The translations under genes and the position numbers were made by a program. A stretch of 64,000 nt of DNA from assembly GCA_023362775.1 (NCBI GenBank), contig JALMGJ010000008.1, positions 37,002,501 through 37,066,500 on the forward strand, read 5' to 3'. Source of the DNA: Charina bottae. Lineage: Eukaryota; Chordata; Lepidosauria; Squamata; Charinaidae. Shown in pieces: positions 47,961 to 60,169 of this stretch. Position 1 is the stretch's first letter. Every line of letters begins with the position of its first letter. The notes beneath the pieces were generated by a model. It was not told where the DNA came from. It worked only from the letters and a program-made list of their open reading frames with translations, and made no database searches.

Positions 47961-48277
47961 TTTCCTCAGCCGTAGAGATAGAATAGAAGTTGAGCCGAAT
48001 GCCGTTTTAAAATTATTTCCTATGCAGAAATATGCAACGATAGGAGAATGATACTTCTGTCCACCCTGCAGAGATAGAACCGTTTTTTCTCTGTAAATTC
48101 AGTCTTTATTTACGAAGCCATCATTTCTGCCCGTAAAATCCATTCAAAAAATCCACTGAGACGATTCGTGTTCCCTCTAATTGGATTCAAATATCCCCCT
48201 ACCCCATTGATGCATTTATTTCAACTGTTTAAAAATGCTCCCTGATTTTGAATATACAGTGATTTTTTTATTTTACA

Positions 48278-48340
48278 GTGTTTTTCAAACTTGACAACTT
48301 TAAGATGTGTGGACTTCAACTCCCAGAATTCCCCAGCAAT
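48278..48340. mobile_element. hAT-type MITE fragment
   Basis: ACAGTGTTTTTCAAACTTG followed by TGTGGACTTCAACTCCCAG, as in the 39.6-kb fragment. Right end missing. Confidence 0.7.
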
Positions 48341-48682
48341 ATCAAAGGGCGTATCTGTGATAATCTGGAGCAATTCATCTGTCAAATTAAAATGCATTAG
48401 CTTCTGCTCTTCCTGGAGGGAAGCCTGGCCATCAAATCAGTGTAGCTAGCCCCTTCGACACCCAGCTGGAAATAGTTAGGTGGACTTTGAATTTCCATTC
48501 CTCAGATTGTTTTCTGAGTGGACCTGTTGTTACTAGGCCTTTGGATTTCCCCACGAATTTCTGTAGGAGATACTGGGCGGTGTACATCAAAGTGCATATC
48601 AAAACCAGATCAAACTACTGAAGAGGGGGGCCCACAAAAATTAATTAGGGCAGGGTGAAATAATGTTTACATCACTTTAGGG

Positions 48683-48853
48683 CAGAGCTTTCCAAACTGT
48701 GTGTCGTGACACAAAAGTGTGTCGCCACACACAGTCTGGTGTGTTGCCACACAACCTGGAAGCGCTGATCATCATCAGCGCTTCCGGATTTTCCCACGGC
48801 GACACACCAACGGCGGTTGGTGTGTCGCCACGGGAAAACTTTGGAAAGCCCTG
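48683..48853. mobile_element. Hairpin hAT element with 8-bp duplication
   Basis: CAGAGCTTTCCAAACTG at the left and TTTGGAAAGCCCTG at the right, flanked by CTTTAGGG on both sides (48675-48682 and 48854-48861). Contains TGTGTCGTGACACA and a near-perfect inner palindrome around GGAAGCGCTGAT. Confidence 0.93.
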
Positions 48854-48859
48854 CTTTAG

Positions 48860-49145
48860 GGAATATCAGAAGGGAGAGAATTAGAGCTATGTAGCTAATA
48901 ACCATTTTGAATTTGACCGAGAAGTCTAATGGTAACCAGGGCAGTGATTTCAAAATCAGGGTTTTTCTGCAGTGGCAGGGTTGATCCGCCAACAGTCGAA
49001 GTGCCTCATTCTGGACCAATTGCAGCTTCCAAATTGTGGATATTTATTAAAGCACGGCAACTCATATTTGGAAAGATTTAATCTGAATTTGTTTGTTCCA
49101 TCCAGACCCTGATGGCCTCTAGGACATTTAAAGCCTCTGCATTTC
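48860..49145 (-). mobile_element. L2/CR1-type LINE relic (minus strand)
   Basis: The minus strand reads VQNEALRLL and KSLPWLPLDFSVKFKMV, the diverged counterpart of the LHWLPV segment in L2/CR1 ORF2. Only a small, decayed piece. Confidence 0.6.
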
Positions 49146-49394
49146 CCCACTTGCACCAAACCATAGCACAAATATGCTCCAGGGACATCTTTGTTTGGAC
49201 CACATCTTCAGGGTGTTGTCTTCATTTCATTCCTGATGCATGCTTAAGTTATTCCAATAGTAAATTAGCTTTTTTTCTCCTTATGCCACTTCCATCCAAA
49301 GACAGCCGCAAGGAGTATAAAGTGTGTTGGGTTTTGCACCTGTTATCTGGAGGGAAGTTAGGAGTCTGGCAGGGACCAAGAACAGAGGCAATAG

Positions 49395-50385
49395 AGGCAG
49401 GATAGGGATGAACATTTGTTCAGACTATTTGTAAGGACAGCATATGGAGACACAGAATGGTTCAAAATTGGAAAAGGCACTCGTCAGGGTTGTATTCTAT
49501 CACCTTCATTATTCAACATGTATGCAGAGGTGGTTATGAGAAAGGCACATCTGGAAGAATCTACTATTGGGGTAAAAATTGGCGGTAGGAACATCAACAA
49601 CCTTCGTTATGCAGATGATACAACACTGGTGGCAGAAAGTAAAAAAGATCTAGAACGGCTAATCCTAATAGTCAAAGATGAAAGTGAAAAACTTGGATTG
49701 CGCCTTAACACCAAAAAAACAAAGATAATGACAATGGCAGAGAATGTGCAAGTCAGTGTTAAGATCAACAACGAGGTTATTGAAGCAGTGAAGGAGTTTA
49801 ACTTCCTTGGCTCTAAAATTGATCAAAAGGGTGACTGCAGCCCGGAGTTTAGAAGACGTATAGCGCTTGGAAGAACAGCAATGACCAGCATAAATAACAT
49901 CTGGAAGAATAAAGATATCAGCCTCCCAACCAAATGCAGACTAGTTAATATGATCATATTTCCAATAGCTACGTATGGTTGTGAAACTTGGACTTTGAGG
50001 AAGGCAGATAGGAGAAAGATAGATGCATTTGAATTGTGGTGCTGGAGACGACTACTATGCATCTCATGGACAGAAAAGATTACCAAAAAGGAAGTCCTAG
50101 ACAGAGTCAAACCAAAAATATCCCTGGAAGCCAAGTTCACCAAACAAAAACTGTCATACGTTGGTCATGTTATGTGAGCCGACTCACTTGAAAAGAGAAT
50201 TATGCTGGGACTGATCAGTGGTAAAAGAACGGGCCGCCCTAGGACTCACTGGCTTGACACCATCAGAAGGGACACTGGAATTACTTTGATGGAACTAAAG
50301 GAAGTTGTAAGAGATAGAAAGGCATGGAAAGCATTGATCCACAAAGTGACCGAGAGTCAGACACGATTGAACGGATAGAAAGACA
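49395..50385 (+). mobile_element. RTE-type LINE reverse transcriptase, C-terminal half
   Basis: A 253-codon frame carries GTRQGCILSPSLFNMYAEVV, the catalytic NLRYADDTTLVAE (YADD at about 65-68), then YGCETWTLRKADRRKIDAFE and [12 protein letters not shown] at 50175 interrupts; the same frame continues with DSLEKRIMLGLISGKRTGR and RKAWKALIHKVTESQTRL to about 50379. It resembles BovB but is a distinct RTE lineage member. It lies between the NUDT9 promoter and the HSD17B gene. Confidence 0.9.
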
Positions 50386-50399
50386 GAAGGATGAACAAT

Positions 50400-51060
50400 G
50401 GAAATAGCAGGTTTAATCCCTGGGTAGGTTTTTGCCAACTTCAGGATGGGTAGGGAACACTTCCACTGAGTAGCAGGAAAAGGTCCCATGAGAGGTTTCA
50501 TAAAAGGGGGGAAAGAGCCATTAAATGGGGGGGGGGGGAGAAAGATTTCTCTGTGTGACTCTATATCACCATTATGACTAGTTGTCATTACTAAACTTTT
50601 CCTTGATACATTTGATTAATCCTGTTTTATAGCCAGCTGCCATCTCTCCATTTTGTGCAAATAAGTTCTGTTGTTGGTAACAATGCCCTGGGTGAAAAAG
50701 TAGCTCCCTTTATTTGTCCTATGTAAATATACTACCCTTCAGCTTTACTCAACAGTTGCTACTCCTTCTAACTGAAAAATTATTGTGCAGCTATTCTGTA
50801 TTTTTTTTATGGAAGACGGAATGGAAGAATTGAATAATATCACCACTTATCCTATCATAAAATACTCTGAATGAGTCAGAACTGCTGAAAAGAAAAAGGC
50901 TTATTTGGAAACGCCCCTAAGTGATAGCTCTGTGCCAACCTGCTGATTGTCATAAACTTTAAAAAGCGGATCTCTTTACTCCTCTGCTTTATTTTGTAAG
51001 TAGATTTGCAAAGGGTGGAGTTTTGCATAGGGTGGAGTTTAATTTAGCAGATGAATAGCC
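50400..51060. other. Upstream region of the HSD17B gene
   Basis: No repeat with clear borders apart from a G-run near 50527. A weak TATA-like TATTAAAAAG lies at about 51069, some 60 bases before the start codon. Confidence 0.4.
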
Positions 51061-51132
51061 AGCGTACTGTATTAAAAAGTCCTCCCCAGGACCTGTCAGA
51101 TCGCAGGAGATTCTTTGCAGAAGGAAGCAAGA

Positions 51133-54100
51133 ATGCCTCTCATATTTGATCTCCTCTGGCTTTCAGTCATTACAATCTATTCCTATATTGAAGCTTTGGT
51201 GAAATGTTTTATTCCTGTGAAGAGGAAATCTGTCACTGGTGAAATTGTCCTTATCACTGGAGCTGCACACGGCATCGGAAGACTCACAGCCTTTGAATTT
51301 GCCAAACGTGGGAGCCGATTGGTTCTCTGGGACATAAACAAGGTACAGTGTAGCAATTGTTCTCCTTTAGAATTAGTGAGTTAACAAGAGAGAGAGAGAG
51401 AGAAAGGGGGGAGTGGGAGAGAGAAAAGAAGAACAAGCAAAAGGCTCAGAAACATTCCTGGAAATAAGATCGAAAGATTTCTGTGGACCCGATTTCAATG
51501 GAGATATGCTTTCTGTTAAGTTTGGAAAGGATGTAAGCAGCTGTGGAAGCAAATGTCTGTCATTAACAGAAAGAAAGTTTTCTCTCAAAGAGGTTTAAAG
51601 CATGTTTCCCAGCGTTCAGCACAGTTTACTCTGCAGAAAGGGTAAATCAGGTGACCATCTTCATACTGTACATTATTTCAGAGTATCGAGGAAAATATAT
51701 TTGGACTGGGGTCAGGCCGCTCTTTCTTTTATAAAAAGCCTTGGGGGGAGGGAGGGATTGTAAAAGCAAAGGGAAAGCTGTAGGAAAGGGCCGAAAAGCC
51801 TTGGACTGAGGCATGCAATGCAGACCTTGAACCTGCTCATCCAGTGCTGAGGTAACCTTCATTCTTATTCAGCAAAATATTTCTGTGGATTTCACACACA
51901 CACATGGACACACAGACATATATATATTCTTTTTTTTTTCATTCAGTTGTGTCTAATTCTCGAGACTGCCTGGCCAAGTCCCTGCAATTTTCTTGGCAAG
52001 GTTTTTCAGAAGTGGTTTGCCATTGCCTCCTTCCTAGGGCTGAGAGAGAGTGACTGGCCCAAGGTCACCCAGCTGGCTTTGTGCCCAAGGCAGGACTAGA
52101 ATTCACCGTCTCCCAGTTTCTAACCTGATGCCTTAACCCACAGCTTTCCAAACTGTGTGTCGTGTCACTTTAGTGTGTCGCAACACACAGTCTGGTGTGT
52201 CGCCACACAACCCGGAAGCGGCAGCGGGGGTGTGTATGGCAGGGGGGGCAGCGGCGCACCATCAGCACTTCCGTGTTTTAGAGGAAGCCGCCGCCGCCGC
52301 CGTGCACACCCCACCCCCACCCCCATGTGTGCCCCCGTACCACCACCATGCACGCCCCCGCCCACGCATGCATCACCACGCTGCCGCTGCTGCCACCGTT
52401 GGTGTGTTGCCAACAGCAGCACTTTAGAAAGCACTGCCTTAACCACTACACCAAACTTGCTCTCTCTCATATATACCAGACTTTTATTCTTTACAATGAT
52501 CAATGTGTCACATTCTTGCATCGGTTTGTACGCTGTCCATTTTTAAGCAAATCAAGAACTTTACCAAACATGATATCCTTTTCAAGCGATTGGTTTTTTC
52601 TGACAATGTGCCCAAAGTATGAGAGTCTACGCCTAGTTATCCTCGGCTCTAGTGAACATTTTGGATGTATTTCTTCTAAAACTGATTTGTTTGTTCTTCT
52701 GGAACTACTCATTAGTGGGTGGTATGAAACCAGGGAAAGGAAATTATCTAGACAACATAGCATTCAATGGGCAAAAGGTGTTACTTGCGTAGAATGTGCC
52801 CTATGCATGCTTAACAAAGAGCACTTAGAATGCTCTGGGTTGCACAAGAAGATTCCCACCCAGTTTGAGAGAGTCTAAGATTACAGCCTCACACTTAAAT
52901 GAGAAACAAAGATGTAATTTTATTGATAATATCTTTAGTACTGATGTCAAGGGCTAACCCAAAACATTGCAATGGAGGTTACTCATACCAAGCACATCTG
53001 CTGTGGAGATGAGTCCCAGTGCTCCATACATTTGAATAGGATGTTATAGGTGATCATACTAAAACTCTAATTCGTCCTTCTACCTTAGAATCACTATTTA
53101 CGTGGCATAATGAATTCCCCGGTGAAAACTGAACATGCATAGTGGCCACCAAGTCCTGACTCTTCACTGGAAACGGTTGAAAATTGGGGGTGGAGTGGCA
53201 CAAGACAAAGAGCCTCTACCATTGACTCCATTAACTGCCCGGTCCATGTGGAAGAGAGGGTCCTTTCAGAGAGGCCCATCCATGACTGTTCAGAATGTCT
53301 GTCTTAGTTTGGTCATACACTAACTTTCAATCCCGGAGCTACAGTAACCTTTTCCTCTTCTTTGATGCAAAGAATGCAAAGAAGTGAGTGATGTTTATCC
53401 TTTCCTACTGGTTGTAGCGTGGCGTAGAGGAAACAGCTGAAGAATGCCGAAGGCTGGGAGCCGAAGCATATCCTTCTGGGGTGGACTGCAGTTCGAAGGA
53501 GGAAATCTACAGTGCGGCCGAGAAAGTGAGAATTCTGTAAATGTGTGTTCTCCCCCCCCCCCTTTCATGAAGCTTGGGAAAAGAAGCTGTTCAAAAAAAG
53601 AGTATCACATTCTCATGAGCTTAGAAATTGGTTTTCTTCCAACTCAGCACGATATAGATATTGTATAACAAATAACATTGATCAAAGATTTTCCAGTTCT
53701 TTCATTTCTTACTCTTTATTGATATAAATTAATATAAATTAATATAAATTAATATAAAAAAACCATAGATGAATACAAAATTCTATCTGTCTTGCCTGAG
53801 CTGAGAGTGCCAATCCTGGCTAGACCTGCTGTCCAGAGTGTGGAGTGTGGGGATGCCGTTGTGCTGGCAAACCCTTCCCGTGGTCCTCACCAAGCTTTCT
53901 GCAACACCTGCCTTAGAAATGCTTCTGATTTTTAAAAAAAAATCTGTTAATTTAAAGAAAAAAAAGGAAGTTGTCGTGCTGCAAAGTAAAATCCCAGCCT
54001 CAAGCATAATCTTTACTTTGAGGAAGGTTTCTCGGTCCTGGTTGCCCCCATAACGCTGCTTAGAAAATGAAGCTGATGTAGAGTTGCTACCAAGGGCTGC

Positions 54101-57100
54101 CTTTCAACGAATGCCCCCTTGTCCAGAAAGAGAACGAAGTTAAGCAGAGGTCGGGACCTTGTTGGAGGAGAGAAGGTAGAGAGAAGCATTCAGGTAAAGT
54201 AATGGTTGGTGATTGGTGAAGTTCTCATGGTAGTAATTTTGTGAATGGAAAGGCCCTTAATCAACCATTTTCTGAGAGTCTTCACAACAAGTTCTCAAAA
54301 TTTCAAGCGTACCTACCAGTCGCTAAAAGTTGGTAATATCAGGGATATTGAAAAATAGACTTATCAATACAGGTAGTCCTTGACCTACGATCATTTGGTC
54401 AGTGACCGTTCCAAGTTACGATGGCGTTGAACCAATGGTGGTTATGACCGGTCATCGGAGTTCCGGCTGTCCCAGCAGCCCACAGTCATACTACCTGTAT
54501 ATTGTTATCAGTCTTGGGATGAGTCCACCTCATGTCGGCATTTTTGCAGATCAATTTTCTCCTAGTTATCTCCCCCTTTTCTACATGAAGAAAGAAATGG
54601 AATATAGAAATGCTCCGATGTTTGCTTTTCAGGGTCACATTTTGGTCAGTGAGATCCTGTCAATGCTTGCCTGCTTATTTGATGTACATCTCACCTTTCT
54701 ACTCTGGCAAGCAGTCAAAGCAGCCAACAAAATTTTAAAACAAAAACAGAATACTTCCAGTTTTACAGAAATAGCTTCTTCATAGAGTCACTGTACATAT
54801 GGGCCGACTGTGTCACCTACCCTCTAAATCAGCCTTCCTTGGCTGTCCAGGTATGTTGAGTCTGCAGCTCCCCAAATTCTAGAGCCAACATACTGAATTA
54901 CAGTCCCAGCGCATCTGGAGAATGCTGGGACTGATCTAAAATTTGTAAATGTGTGTTTTTCCTTTTTAAACATTCAATCTTTACTGTGATTTTCAGTCTG
55001 TGCAAGATGTGTATGGCAGCACCAAAAAAGAAAAAAGAAGACCAACTTTAAACAGTGCAAAGTTTAATAATTTCTGTTTCTTAATTTTAAAGGTGAGAAA
55101 AGATGTCGGAGATGTAACTATCTTAGTGAATAATGCCGGTGTGGCAGCAACAGGAGATCTCCTTTCCATCCAGGACAAGCAAATAGAAAAAATATTTGAT
55201 GTCAACATTCTAGCTCATTACTGGGTAGGTATCACTGAGAGTTTTAACTTTAACTGTACAGGAAATATTAGCAAACAGAGTGCTCAAGTTTAACTGAGCT
55301 TATATTGGCTTCGCGTGCCATCTTAACTAAAAATGTGTCATTACGGAAAGTTAGAACGGGGCTCATCTGCCTGTAAAACCAGTTTCTAATAGAGGAGAAT
55401 ATTTGTAGCTCAGAGTCAACTCAAGAAGATTCCGTAATGCCAGCACAAAGGTAGGCTAGATAGAGAGTAGTCCTCACTGACGTCCAACGCATGCAATCCA
55501 GTAAGAGCTCCAAAACCTGTTTTCCATCTTCTGGATTGCATTCAGCCTAGGTTCACACAACTGAGAGTTCCTTATTTGACCCTTGACCATTTTGCCTAAT
55601 CAAGATTGGGCTGCCTGTATCAGGCAATGTACAACTGCGTCCTGAACATTCATGCATAGCTGTTTTGAAAAGCAGTAAGTACACCCAGAAGTATTTGGTT
55701 AGTTATGGCTTTAGATGTTTCTCTGAAGTCAGAAACTACGTTTAACAGCTTTGGAACAAGACGGTGTGAGGGTTCTTTCCTTTCCAAGGACTGGACACAG
55801 CACGGCGTAGCAGATCTTAACTTTATTGCAGCACACGCCTCCCCCAACAACAAGCTATGGTTCTTCACCCTTCTAGACTTCGCAAGGTGCTGATGCCATG
55901 TGAATATGTCTCTAATACTCAGTCCTTTAATACTTAGTCCAAAGAAAAGTCTCAAGGTCTGTAAAGTGGCATCCAGCCACTAGTTGGGATGAGGTGCTGC
56001 CTCAGTATGGTGGTCCTGGCAGTTGACTGATAGTCCTCTTGCCTGCCTGTAAAAGCTGCCGGACTCCAGACCTCGCCTCCGCTTCTCCTTTTCTGCTACA
56101 CGCCCACCAATACTCGGTCTTAGCGTTGGCTTCTGAAAGCTTAGGGCCTGGGTGGGGTGAGGCTGCCGCTGGGCATCAGAGGCCCTTGAAAGTGCCAGGG
56201 AGTGGCTCAATCGTTGCAGGCAGCTGGGATGCCGGAGTGGATGCTTGTGAGTAAAGTTGTGAGTGCATGTATGAATGCAGGAGGGACGTGACGTGGGGTT
56301 GGGAAGCGTTTCTGCCTGGCTGCAGCTGCTTTTCCCAAGCGCAGATGGCAATCCCATCTTCATTCCCTCCCAGAAGGTAACTCTATTCGGGTTACCTCTG
56401 TGCCAAAACCTGGACAGGAAAAGACCTAATACAGGTAGTCCTCAACTTATGACCACAATTGGGACTGGAACTTCCATTGATAAGAGGGGCAGTTGTTAAG
56501 TGAGTCACACCTGATTTTATGACCTTTTTGCTGCAGTTGTTAAGCAAATCACAGTGGTCGTTAAGAGAATTACACGGTCATTAAGCGAATCCGGCTTCCC
56601 CCATTAACTTTGCTTGTTGGAAGCAGACTGGGAAGGTTGCAAATGGTGATCACATGACCCCGGAACGCTGCAGCCATCATAAGTGTGAGCTGGTTGCCAA
56701 GCGCCTGAAGTTTGATCGTATGACCACAGGGACATTCTGACGGTTGTGTGAGGACAGGTCGTAACTTTTTTCAGCGCCATTGTAACTTCGAACAGTCGCT
56801 AAATGAATGGTTGTAAGTTGAGCACTACCTATAACTAAAACTCGGAGCCAAATCATTCCAGATAAATGGTTCTCAAAGAAATAGTATATGACTGCAGCTA
56901 AATATTTCCTATTATATGAAAAAAAGAACATTTTAAGAAAGTTAATTCCTATGTATTTATCAGTCCCCCTGCCCCACATAAACCATGGTATGTATAAAAT
57001 TACTAAGTTCTCCACTGTTTCCAATGATTATTATAGAGGGATGAATCATCTAATTACAAATAGCTTGCATTTGAATTAATCAACTTAAGAATGTGTGTGC

Positions 57101-59008
57101 TTTTGATTGAAAAATACCAGAAATGTAAGCATCTGGCAATGGGGGGGTGTTTTTTTGTTTGTTTGTTTTGGTCACATTTTAAATCTTAATTGCAGACAAC
57201 AAAAGCTTTCCTGCCAGCTATGATGAAAAATAACCATGGTCATATTGTCACTGTTGCATCGGCTGGTGGGTTTGTGCCTGCCCCTTTTCTGGTGCATTAT
57301 TGGTATGTATAAGGAGGGTCCCTCCTCGTGGGGGAGATAGGCGGGATATAAATGTAATAATAAATAAAAATAAGAGGTTTTTTTCTGTTAAAATCAAGAA
57401 GTAGTTTGTTTTGGAGGAAAAATGCCCTTAAGAGAAAGAGAGAGAAGTATTTTAGGAACCGTGTCGATATTCATATGGCTCTTTTGCACCATTTTTGCTT
57501 TGTGCTAGTTCAGAGAATAGAATCGGTGGGAGACAGATTGCACTGGCCTTCCTCTCACGTGCACGAAGGGCTGGCATAATGGCAGGCTAATAAAACAGGA
57601 TTGCACAATGAGAGTATTTATATGGGCGTATTCATAGAGCCACAAGCAGCTGTGACCACTAGCACCTGCAGAGGAACTGAGATCCGTGCAAGATCCACAC
57701 TGGACTCTTTTGAGTGTAAGCCATTATGGTGGCAATGATTTTCCAAACAAGAACAGTGATTCCCATTCTGGCTTTGTGCTGACACAAATAATGCTTTTCT
57801 TGTACAAGGCAAGATTCCCAGTGTTTGGGGATCCTCCTATGCAGTACAGCCCACCTTGCCCTCCCCCAAGTTTTCTGAGTTTAGGGAATTGTCTGGAATC
57901 GATTAGGATTTGATGAAGAATTTCCATTGTATATATCTTGGTTTTTCCACTAGTGAGAACATCTAGGGTTTTCCCACATTTGCTTTCCTTTTGAAAGTAA
58001 TCTCAAGAGACTCATTGTAATATTTAGTTTATGTACAAAGGCACAGAGTGACTACTCAACAGAGAGCCAAAATCTATGGTTCTCAGTTCAAATTTCCAAG
58101 GAGGCAGCCAACTTTCTGAGAAACGTCCAGAGACCCCAACTTTATTTCTTTAGCTGATTCAGACTGGATCAAAGTACATTTTTTCCTTTTGCTCCCTTCT
58201 TACACAGTTTGCTCCCACATCCAGGCTCAAGGGAGCAAATGAAAATGATGAGTAACTTCTGCCTCTAATCTTATGGACCATTCTAGTTTCCATGACAACA
58301 TTTCACTAGCCTTCTTCTGCTAAATGTTAAGAGTTATTGATATTTAGAAGCTGAAGATTGGTGGTTCATGAGAGGAGAAAGCCATCTGATCAGAGTTGTA
58401 TCAAGCTGGTCAATATTATGTTGCTTCACTCTGCAAGGTTGTTTATTTTTATTAGTTCTGGAAAGGCTTATTGCATGTATCTGAGCAAGTCAGTGATTGT
58501 GGTTATACATTCAGACCCTGCATATCAGACACGTATCAAGCCAGACTTCCTCTTCAGGTGCATTAAAGCCCTGCATGGCATGGGGCCAGGTTATTTGAGG
58601 GACAGCCTCACCCCAATTACATCCACCCTCCCATCAGGTCCGGCAGGGGGGACATGTTGCAGGAGCTTTGTTTGATGGGGCCCAGGATGAGAGCCTATTC
58701 TGCTCTGGCACCCACCCTTTGGAACATCATTCCCCCCGAGGGGAGGTTGGCTCGACCCTGTTGGCCTTCCGGAAGGCCCTCAAAACTTGGTTTTGCCATC
58801 GGGCCTGGGGATCCCATGGAAGCATGGAACCCATTAAGTGGCTGGTATAAGTTTGACTGCATTCTTCCCTGTCTTTTTGCTGTTATAGTTTTTAATTGTT
58901 TTTAACCCTCTTAATGGGTACATTAATGGATACATTGTTTGTTTTGTTTTAATTCTATAAGCTGCCTGGAGTCATATACAAGTGAGATGGGTGGCTATAT
59001 AAATTCAA

Positions 59009-59049
<41 letters not shown>

Positions 59050-60169
59050 CAGATATGCCTTCATCCACACGGGACTGGGATTGTGCAAGTTGAGTACCAC
59101 ACTGGGGAAAACTGTGTTCAAGTTAACAATAAAGAAATAAGATTCTTCTCCCCTCTAATATAAATCTACTTTCTCTCCTCTCCTGTTTAGCTCAAGCAAG
59201 TTTGCTGCTGTAGGGTTTCATAAAGGCTTCACTAAAGAATTATCTGCTTTGGAAAGAGATGGGATCAAGACCACCTGCCTTTGTCCAGTTTTTGTAAATA
59301 CTGGCCTTATAAAAAACCCACGGTCAAGGTAAGAGTCAAGATGGGCCTAGTTAGTCTAGATGCCCATTGTTAACCTTTTGAAGCCAACAGAATCTGGAGA
59401 GCATGTTGTGGAGCCACTCCCAAAATGGCTGCCATGGGAAGGGGTTGCCGGGTCAAACACCCCAGTGAGCAGAGGAAAGCTGATGAGCTTCTCCCCCACC
59501 ATCCCCTGAAGCCCTTCTCTCCATCTTCCACCTTTATTTTTCTGGGCAATGTAGGCAGACTTCCGATCCATACTCTGGAGTAAAGACGTGCCCTCTCCCC
59601 ACCCTTTTTACTTCTGAAAAATGCCTGCAAGGCCAAAAGCATTCCTGTAAATAAAAATAAGTTATGGTGGTCATGCACCTCTGGAGCCATCAGTTTCTCC
59701 GCACCATGCTTGGGCAGATGGAGTCAGTATCACAGATCGCTCTAGTCCACAAGACCTGCCAGTCCCGTCGTATAAAATATAATGAATTAATATTTCACTA
59801 CTAGTAACCTCAACAATTTTGTTAATTCCAGGTTAATGCCTCTTCTGAAACCTGAAAAAGTTGCAAGTAAGCTCATGGATGGGATCCTCTGCAATCAAAA
59901 GTTGATTTTTATACCACGCTCCGTTAAATGGTATCCTTTGCTGGAAGTGTACGTATGCAGGGCACCTAAGGGCTGAATTTCTGCATTGAGAGTTAGATTT
60001 AAAATACATGTTACAGCATAGAAAAAAACAAGCAGTGAAATCAAGGTCTTGTATTTAAGCCAATTTTGAGATTTACCTGTCCTTTTTTTCCAGAATTCTC
60101 CCTGAGCGTGCTTTGGTGGCTTTGGATAAAGTAATGAAGATCAAAGTTGATATGGAGAAAAAAGAATGA
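51133..60169 (+). CDS. HSD17B11: HSD17B11/HSD17B13-type 17-beta-hydroxysteroid dehydrogenase (SDR family)
   Basis: An NAD-dependent short-chain dehydrogenase of the lipid-droplet 17-beta-HSD group, acting on steroid or retinoid substrates. Exons are 51133-51342, 53418-53525, 55093-55224, 57196-57302, 59191-59328, 59832-59948 and 60094-60169. All joins keep frame, giving 295 aa (human paralogues are about 300). The hydrophobic N-terminus (about residues 2-27) suits droplet or ER anchoring. The cofactor motif TGAAHGIG is at 42-49 and NNAG at 119-122. The catalytic residues are Ser172, Tyr185 and Lys189 (YCSSK, split by the exon 4/5 junction). The C-terminus has [12 protein letters not shown]. 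Sequence features mix HSD17B11 ([13 protein letters not shown]) and HSD17B13 ([12 protein letters not shown]). The symbol rests on its head-to-head position beside NUDT9, as for human HSD17B11, so HSD17B13 remains possible. Confidence 0.93.
51945..52460 (-). mobile_element. tRNA-type SINE (family A, minus strand) split by a hAT insertion
   Basis: TTGCCATTGCCTCCTTCCTA, GTGACTGGCCCAAGGTCACC and GGCAGGACTAGAATTC identify the family-A SINE. Its head, reversed, resumes after the insert as CCTTAACCACTACACCAAAC. In the first intron of the HSD17B gene. Confidence 0.85.
52139..52436. mobile_element. Hairpin hAT element nested in the SINE, 8-bp duplication
   Basis: CACAGCTTTCCAAACTG at the left and TTTAGAAAGCACTG at the right. 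The flanking CCTTAACC is exactly duplicated (52131-52138, 52437-52444) from SINE sequence. The interior is rich in CCGCCG and CCACC runs. Confidence 0.92.
52490..52780 (-). mobile_element. RTE-type LINE relic (minus strand)
   Basis: The minus strand encodes [40 protein letters not shown] and DIMFGKV, the same region as in the BovB copies, but diverged. In an HSD17B intron. Confidence 0.75.
54372..54480. mobile_element. MITE fragment with CAGGTAGTCC end
   Basis: ACAGGTAGTCCTTGACCTAC and GTTATGACCGGTCATCGG match the left part of the 56.43-kb element. Confidence 0.7.
56433..56832. mobile_element. MITE with CAGGTAGTCCTCAACTTA inverted ends
   Basis: The left end CAGGTAGTCCTCAACTTA and right end TAAGTTGAGCACTACCTA are inverted, about 400 bases apart. 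The body repeats TTAAGTGAGTCAC-like and GTTAAGCAAATCAC-like text. No coding capacity. In HSD17B intron 3. Confidence 0.85.
57312..57375 (+). mobile_element. CR1/L2-type LINE 3' tail directly after HSD17B exon 4
   Basis: GAGATAGGCGGGATATAAAT followed by AATAATAAATAAA is the end of the LINE family seen at 29.6 kb. It begins about 10 bases after the exon 4 donor (GT at 57303). Confidence 0.75.
58530..59046 (+). mobile_element. CR1/L2-type LINE, ORF2 C-terminus plus 3' UTR
   Basis: Encodes [19 protein letters not shown] and [13 protein letters not shown] with frame breaks. The 3' UTR ends GCTGCCTGGAGTCATAT and a long (AAAT)n tail to 59046. In HSD17B intron 4, about 140 bases before exon 5. Confidence 0.85.

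Noticed and set aside
54993..55293. 97-codon frame around HSD17B exon 3 as one long exon
   Set aside because: The AAAG/GTGAGA acceptor and TGG/GTAGGT donor delimit the true 132-base exon; the flanks do not match the family.
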